A DNA stretch of 64,000 bases from Antedon bifida. Taxonomy: Eukaryota > Echinodermata > Crinoidea > Comatulida > Antedonidae. Below are positions 57,901 through 64,000 of the stretch, in pieces. Where the stretch lies: contig OY727096.1 of NCBI GenBank assembly GCA_963402885.1, positions 16,163,820 to 16,227,819 of the forward strand, given 5' to 3'. Each line of letters opens with the position of its first letter. The first letter of the stretch is position 1. Made by a program: the position numbers and the translations under genes. Under the pieces are notes generated by a model. The model did not search any database and was not told where the DNA came from. It saw only the letters and a list, made by a program, of their open reading frames with translations.

Positions 57901-60900
57901 ATATCACAATTGACATGCGCAGAATGCAGTATTCGACTCTGCGCATGTTTATTATGATATAGTAACCATTTATGTCAACAAATAAAAGTGTCGAAAATTG
58001 GCCATTTTTCGAAAATTTCCCTGTACAGGGATTTTTCAAAAAATTGCCAATTTTCGACACTTTTATTTTTCGATAAAACTGGTTACTGTAGCACAATTGG
58101 CATGCGCAGAACCCATTATTCGACTCTGCGCATGTTTATTATGCTATAGTAACCAGTTATGTAAACAAATAAAAGGGGCGAAAATTGGCCATTTTTCGAA
58201 AAAATCCCTGTACTATTATGTACAGGGATTTTTCGAAAAATTGTCAATTTTCGACATTTTTATATTTCGATCAAAATGGTTACTATAGCACAATTAACAT
58301 GCGCAGAACCCATTATTCGACTCTGTGTATGTTTATTTTGCTATAGTAACCATACTATAGTACAGGGATTTTTTCGAAAAAATTGCAAATTTTCAACATT
58401 TTTATTTTTCGATAAAACTGGTTAATATAGCACAATTAACATGCGCAGAACCCATTATTCGATTCTGTGTATGTTTATTTTGCTATAGTAACCAGTTTTA
58501 TTGAAAAATAAAAGTGTCGAAAATTGGTAATTTTTTGAAAAATCCCTGTACTATTAGTACAGGGAAATTTTCGAAAAATGGCCAATTTTCGACCTTTTTT
58601 TTAAGCATTTATGTTAAAAAATAAAAGGTTCGAAAATTGGCCATTTTTCGAAAAAATCCCTGTATAGTACAGGGATTTTTTCGAAAAATTGCCAATTTTA
58701 GACATTTTTATTTTTCGATAAAACTGGTTACTATAGCACAATTGACATGCGCAGAACGCATTATTCGACTCTGCGCATGTTTATTATACTATAGTAACCA
58801 TTTATGTCAAAAAATAAAAAGTTCGAAAATTGGTCATTTTTCGAAAATTTTCCTGTACTATAGCACAGGGATTTTTTCTAAAAATTGACAATTTTCGAAA
58901 TTTTTATTTTTCGATAAAACTGGTTACTATAGCACAATTGACATGCGCAGAATGCATTATTCGACTCTGCGCATGTTTATTATGCAATAGTAACCATTTA
59001 TGTCAAAAAATAAAAAGGTCGAAAATTGGCCATTTTTCGAAAATTTCCCTGTACAGGGATTTTTAAAAAAATTGCCAATTTTCGACACTTTTATTTTTCG
59101 ATAAAACTGGTTACTATAGCACAATTGACATGCGCAGAACCCATTATTCGACTCTGCGCATGTTTATTATGCTATAGTAAGCATTTATGTTAAAAAATAA
59201 AAGAGTCGAAAATTGGCAATTTTTTGAAAAAATCCCTGTACTATTTAGTACAGGGAAATTTATTTTTTGACATAAATGCTTAGTTTATAGTAGGCCTACA
59301 GAGAAATTCTAAAAAAATAGCCAAATTTTGACACTTTCATTTTTTAACATAATTGGTTACTACAGTATATCATATCAATATATCAACTGTTATGCGCAAA
59401 ACACAATGTGTTCTGCGCATGCTACCGCAACATATTTTTTAAAAGTCGATATTTTGGCCATTTTTTGAAAAATCCCTGTACTAATAGAGAAATTTTCTAA
59501 AATCAGCCAAATTTGGACACTTTCATATTTAACATAATTGGTAACTATATCATACTTGATATGCGCAGAATCAAATAATGTGTTCTGTTCATGTTACCTC
59601 AATATATTTTAAACGTCGTAATTTCGGCCATTTTTTTTTATATGCGTAGAATATAGTAAAGGTACACAATATTCAGTTCATATTAGGTGATTTTAGCATA
59701 TTTTTAACTTTTTATTTTTCGACATAAAGTGGTCCATAATACAGTTATATTCAGATAGCATAATTATGGTAATGTCGATATCGAAAAATACATACATAAA
59801 AATGGCAAATTTTGCCATGCTAGATCACATCATGATTCATCTAAATCTGAACCACAAAGCCTGTAATGTTTTTATTTCATATTATGATATACAACTTTAA
59901 ACTGCTGCCGCCCTCTATAAGTAAAGTATATGATAATTTGAACTAAAATGTCGGTCTGTTTTTCATATCGTAATCAATTGCCGGTAAAAATGAATGCACA
60001 GCCTTCTGCCTTTTTCCAATATATAATCATTAAAAAACAAGTGAATGGTATATTTGATTATTTTACATACCAATCGGCCGACCACTAATATACTGTGTAA
60101 CATAGGCCTTAGTGTAGTCTGAGGCAGATTTTTTGGGGCGGCATGACAGTTGGTCCTCTTCTTTAATGTTATCTGCCTGTGCTCTATAGACATGGTGATT
60201 TCGTCGGATATAATTATGAGTGCACAATTCGCTCGAGTAGGCATACACATATTTTAGGACGAGTAGCTGTGGTGGAATGATCGGATAACCCATCATAGGG
60301 CATAAGATTATTTATAAAATTTCGAGCAACACAGCAATTCGCCCGAAACTCCTCAGTAAACTCTTTTAAGAGTTGAAAATTGCTTTATAAATAGCCGAAT
60401 ATACAGTCAATTCTATCAACTGATTGATTTATTGATTCAAAATCTGATTAATCAGTCAATCGTGGATCAGACTGTATCACTACTACTACTGATTTTAATT
60501 ATTAATTATCAGTGTATTTCAAATCAGATTATGTTATTATATGCCACAAATCTGAATATAAGTTCTGGCAGCGTATAGGCCTACATGTATTTGATCTGAG
60601 CTAATTCAAAACGAATATAGGCCTATATTTGTATTATACACTAAAATGACTAAACTGTGTATTTTCCCATGACCTTCACTGCAGTATTGTTAATCAATGC
60701 ATTTATCTAAAGTACACTTTACTTTAAAATATTGCTTGCCAGATAGTTTCCTTTAGAAAGCTGTAGAGTACAAATAATTAAATTTGCATAAAACCTGTAG
60801 AACACGCTATACAGACTATATTCTATACCGTAATCTATATACAAATATTCATAATAATAATAAAGAATCGGAAATTGGCATTGAAAATAAATAACTAATT

Positions 60901-62992
60901 ATAAAGATATTATATTTACGAATGTCATGCAGAACGATGGGTTGTGATTTAAGCTGTGTGGTGTGGTGATTGAGCAAAGAATGTACGTTCACATTAGTTT
61001 AGGCCACAGGGGCAATTGGAGGAGCCTGGAGGAGTTTGGACGCTAATGAAGGAAATTGTACAATGTATATGCAAACACCTTCCGTGAGAATGGTTGGGTG
61101 GGAATGACACTAGGCTATCACATAATACTATATACTCCAAGTAAAGAACAAAGCCAGAACAGCGGAACTCTACCAGGTATACACCGGTGATTTTGTGGCC
61201 TATAATTTCAGGATATGGTAAAGTTATAAGCAAAAGTTCAACATTATGATCACAGTGCAGGAGTATAATAGTGAGATTACTAGGAGGAGCTTAAAAAGTT
61301 ATTATTTGTACTTTGTGGGTAGATTATTATTCACGGAAAACGGTAATTTTCGGCTTCATTGAACCATAGAATATTGGTGCCAACGAGGGGCTGTATACAA
61401 GGCACCAACAATCAAATAACCAAGAGGTTTTACCAATTATTGTAGGCCCCTATATGTTAACAGACAAAATCGATAACAATCGACAGTTGATGATGATCCG
61501 TAACTTTATTGGTTGAATTGTGCGTTGCGCGCATTACGTCCTTACATTACACCACTATAGCATAGTGGAAAACATTGCTTAAATATGTTTAACAGATTGA
61601 TTATATTATAATGTATATTTAATAGAATATATAGGCATATTACTATTATTATTATTATGATAGACCAAATATTGTGGTCAAACGCCATCATTCCTCAGTC
61701 TTGTTAAATTTTTGCTAAATATTTTATACATGTGGTATACGTGATTTGTATATCAACAATAAAAAAATGGATAGAGATTGTTCGTTAGACAATTCCCAAC
61801 GACTGACAATACTTGTCCTTGATCCTTTACAAAAGGATATAATAGCCGTTGTAGAATACCTGCACGCGAGGTATAAATTATTATTGTACTAATATAATAC
61901 AACTAAACGTCAAAACAAATAACGCTAAAGATACCGAGAGCCTCAAGTTGTTACGATTGACAATTTGTACCAGTAACAAATGGGTATACGTGACAATGTA
62001 AATACTGTACAATGCAATATTGCCACTGACAGTAATTTCCCCGCATAGAAGGGACAAGTCGAACAACGGAAGGTCTTGAGGCCTATTATCATGTCATATT
62101 TTGTCATAAACATAATCAGGCGCGGATTTAGGCAGGGGATAAACAGGCTTTAATGATTATTTTTATTTTTCTGAAACCTGACGGACCCTTAATAATTAGC
62201 ATATAATAAATATAATGTTAGGTTTTTCTAAAGTACAAGCTTCTATCAATGTAGAATTTAACTTACAGAGTTCCAAGCCTGTGTATATAAACTAGAACAA
62301 ACAAGCAATAAATATGCACAATTAGGCCTAACAAGTATATTAATCGACTAACGTATTACCTATATAACAAGGAATGTTTAATCCAAGAGTAAAAATGTCT
62401 CAACCACGAGTTTACTCTTTACTGTTTAATACCATGAAGAGAAGAAAAAAAAACAATTCGTAATAATTTTTGACTTAAAGGTTATGCATGATTAGTGTAC
62501 AAATTAAAGTGAAAGCTGTGTAATTTTCAACTTGGCAAAGTGTCAAATGCCCTAACGCAACGTGTAAAAATTGTTTTTATCAAAACGTAGTATACAATAG
62601 TAAGTATTATTCATTATAATTCTGGTATGTTACCATGGTAAGTAAAGTGTATCGAATCCATGGTTATTGTCAACAAACGGAACATAAAATCGTACGAGTG
62701 TAAACTCACAGTGTAGGCCTATCAGGGTTTCTAAGTAAGGCCAATTACTATTCTTTCATGATGTATAAAACATAATTCGCAGCTCTTTTGGACAAAAACA
62801 TATTTCCTGTGGTAAACCGTACCGTTCGGTACAGTGAGCGAGCATTCACTGGATTTTCTTTCACGCTTTTGCGGGCCCCATTTTCGCCAGAAATGGTAAC
62901 CAATGCATATCATTTGGGCTCTATTTATACTGATAGGGCTCCATTATAAATCGCTATAGTTCAGATAGGGGTATATTCTCATTCTTTACGCG

Positions 62993-63054
62993 AGGACGAG
63001 TTGACGCGGGGCCGAGTTGACACGGGGCCGAGTTGACACGGGGCCGAGTTGACA
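62993..63054 (+). repeat. 17-bp GC-rich tandem repeat
   Basis: The unit CGGGGCCGAGTTGACAC occurs three times, with a further partial unit (GAGGACGAGTTGACG) in front. It is conspicuously GC-rich in an AT-rich region. Confidence 0.85.
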
Positions 63055-63382
63055 GCAGACAGGGGAAAAAGGTCGGGCCTAATCGGGTCGAATTATTTAC
63101 CACATTCAATCTTATTAACTTTAAGGTATTAAAATATTAAATATTTGGAACTTTGATACAATTTTAGACAGAAAAAATTAGTAATCCCCCTGAGGTGATC
63201 ATTATGTTTCGATTCATTTTCAGTTGTCATCGAATGATGAGCCTCATATTACGTAACACCCTCACTAATGTGGACTGTAATGAGGAAGACGTAACGAGGT
63301 TATTAATTGGTCAAGTGTGGCAGCTTGTGATTAATAAGTTGCCTTCAAGGTGACAACGGTTCGGACTAATTTGAAACAATAC

Positions 63383-63393
63383 AGATGATGATT

Positions 63394-63433
<40 letters not shown>
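63383..63433 (+). repeat. (GAT)n microsatellite
   Basis: About 17 GAT/ATG units with one interruption (GATTATGATG). Confidence 0.92.
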
Positions 63434-63440
<7 letters not shown>

Positions 63441-64000
63441 TGCTATTTTGATAGGCATAATACTTTTTTAATTTTTTTGTGATCAATTATTCTGAAAAGC
63501 TAAACATACATACTTTGTTATAGGCCTAAAGATCAATTTCGAAATTCTTTTCATATTACGATAAAATTCATGGGAACGTGATTACGAGATTTACACATCA
63601 TTATTCATTTCATAAACACAGCTGCCCATATCTCAAAATTTTACAGACAACATAATCTCAATGTCGATGATATAATGTTAACATTAAGACCGTAGACCCT
63701 GGAATAAGATAAACATCTATTGCCTATTGGCAAGATCATCAAAATGTGATCGAGTAGAATAATTATCCTTCGAAACAATTATTCTTACAATTTGAAAGAT
63801 TTGTCCATTGAAGTGAGTTATTAGGATTTTGGATTTTGAATAGAATTTTTGTAAATATTGTAACATATAATTTGTTGGCTATCTTTTTATTTTTTCCCAG
63901 CCAAGCCAAAATTAAAACGTTAACTACAGGAGTGGCGCTGGTTTTATTTTCGCGCATTTAAAGTTTGCGTACTAGAGTTTGACTACTAGAACGCGCAAGG

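Larger units (their letters stand above)
50090..59640. repeat. Satellite array, monomer about 196 bp, with dyad symmetry
   Basis: The core at about 51860-59280 repeats a unit containing TTTTTCGATAAAACTGGTTA, CTATAGCACAATTGACATGC, GCAGAACCCATTATTCGACT, CTGCGCATGTTTATTATGCT, ATAGTAAGCATTTATGTCAA, AAAATAAAAGGGTCGAAAAT, TGGCCATTTTTCGAAAAAAT and CCCTGTACTATAGTACAGGG. Spacing between equivalent points (52795, 52991) is 196 bp, with shorter variants. The edges (50090-51860 and 59280-59640) hold diverged copies. All open frames inside, on both strands, are translations of the repeat and are not genes. Copy number is roughly 35-45, judged from spacing rather than a count. Confidence 0.9.
59641..64000. 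other. Right flank without recognisable genes
   Basis: AT-rich sequence on both strands with only short unconvincing frames. It holds a 17-bp tandem repeat (62993-63054) and an ATG/GAT microsatellite (about 63383-63433). No splice-consistent exon chain or domain could be assembled. Confidence 0.5.

Noticed and set aside
51851..59066. About 30 short plus and minus frames in the satellite
   Set aside because: All translate the same monomer in different registers; they do not share starts, splice sites or any known domain.
50090..59640. CRISPR-like array
   Set aside because: Repeats are contiguous 190-bp monomers without unique spacers, in a eukaryotic spliced-gene context; this is satellite DNA.

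Overview
This is eukaryotic (animal) DNA. It is AT-rich and has spliced genes with GT-AG introns, abundant dispersed repeats, microsatellites and a large satellite block. The gene families (a mosaic SEA/LDLa/Sushi/EGF/NIDO-AMOP-VWD membrane mucin and claudin-fold CACNG proteins), together with the recurring TAGGCCTA-type word in non-coding DNA, suggest a marine invertebrate deuterostome, most likely an echinoderm. The taxon is an inference. All gene models below were built by hand from open frames, splice signals and intron phase; none was checked against transcripts.

Three genes are supported, all on the + strand. (1) At 2931-9941 a four-exon gene encodes a 284-residue tetraspan protein of the voltage-dependent calcium channel gamma subunit (CACNG/TARP) family. 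(2) At 16015-39262 about 41 coding exons join without a frame break into a 3902-residue type I membrane mucin. Its order is signal peptide, three Pro/Thr-rich repeat plus SEA modules, LDLa, two Sushi domains, two EGFs, NIDO-AMOP-VWD (the MUC4 core), an Ig-like stretch, a run of EGFs, a fourth Thr-rich tract plus SEA, EGF, transmembrane helix and a short tyrosine-rich tail. (3) At 41725-49485 a second four-exon CACNG/TARP-like gene encodes 335 residues and ends in a class I PDZ-ligand tail (TSV). The two CACNG-like genes share intron positions and phases and flank the mucin gene.

Non-coding layout. 1-2900 is upstream sequence with a tandem duplication and an NRF1-type palindrome. 10373-13873 and 44064-47378 are two giant imperfect inverted repeats packed with YY1-like GCCGCCAT/ATGGCGGC words. 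16133-18724, the mucin's first intron, holds a MITE, CA/TA microsatellites, a perfect 99-bp palindrome and tRNA-derived SINE copies. 18596-24950 is a segmental tandem triplication that multiplied the mucin's repeat-plus-SEA cassette. 50090-59640 is a satellite array with a monomer near 196 bp, strong dyad symmetry and a 1336-bp higher-order duplication. 59640-64000 shows no gene, only short tandem repeats.

Functionally, the mucin reads as an epithelial cell-surface glycoprotein whose extracellular length has been changed by repeat and cassette duplication. The CACNG-like proteins read as auxiliary membrane subunits for channels or receptors; the PDZ tail of the second suggests scaffold anchoring. 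Nothing in the sequence indicates that the mucin and CACNG genes work together beyond being neighbours.
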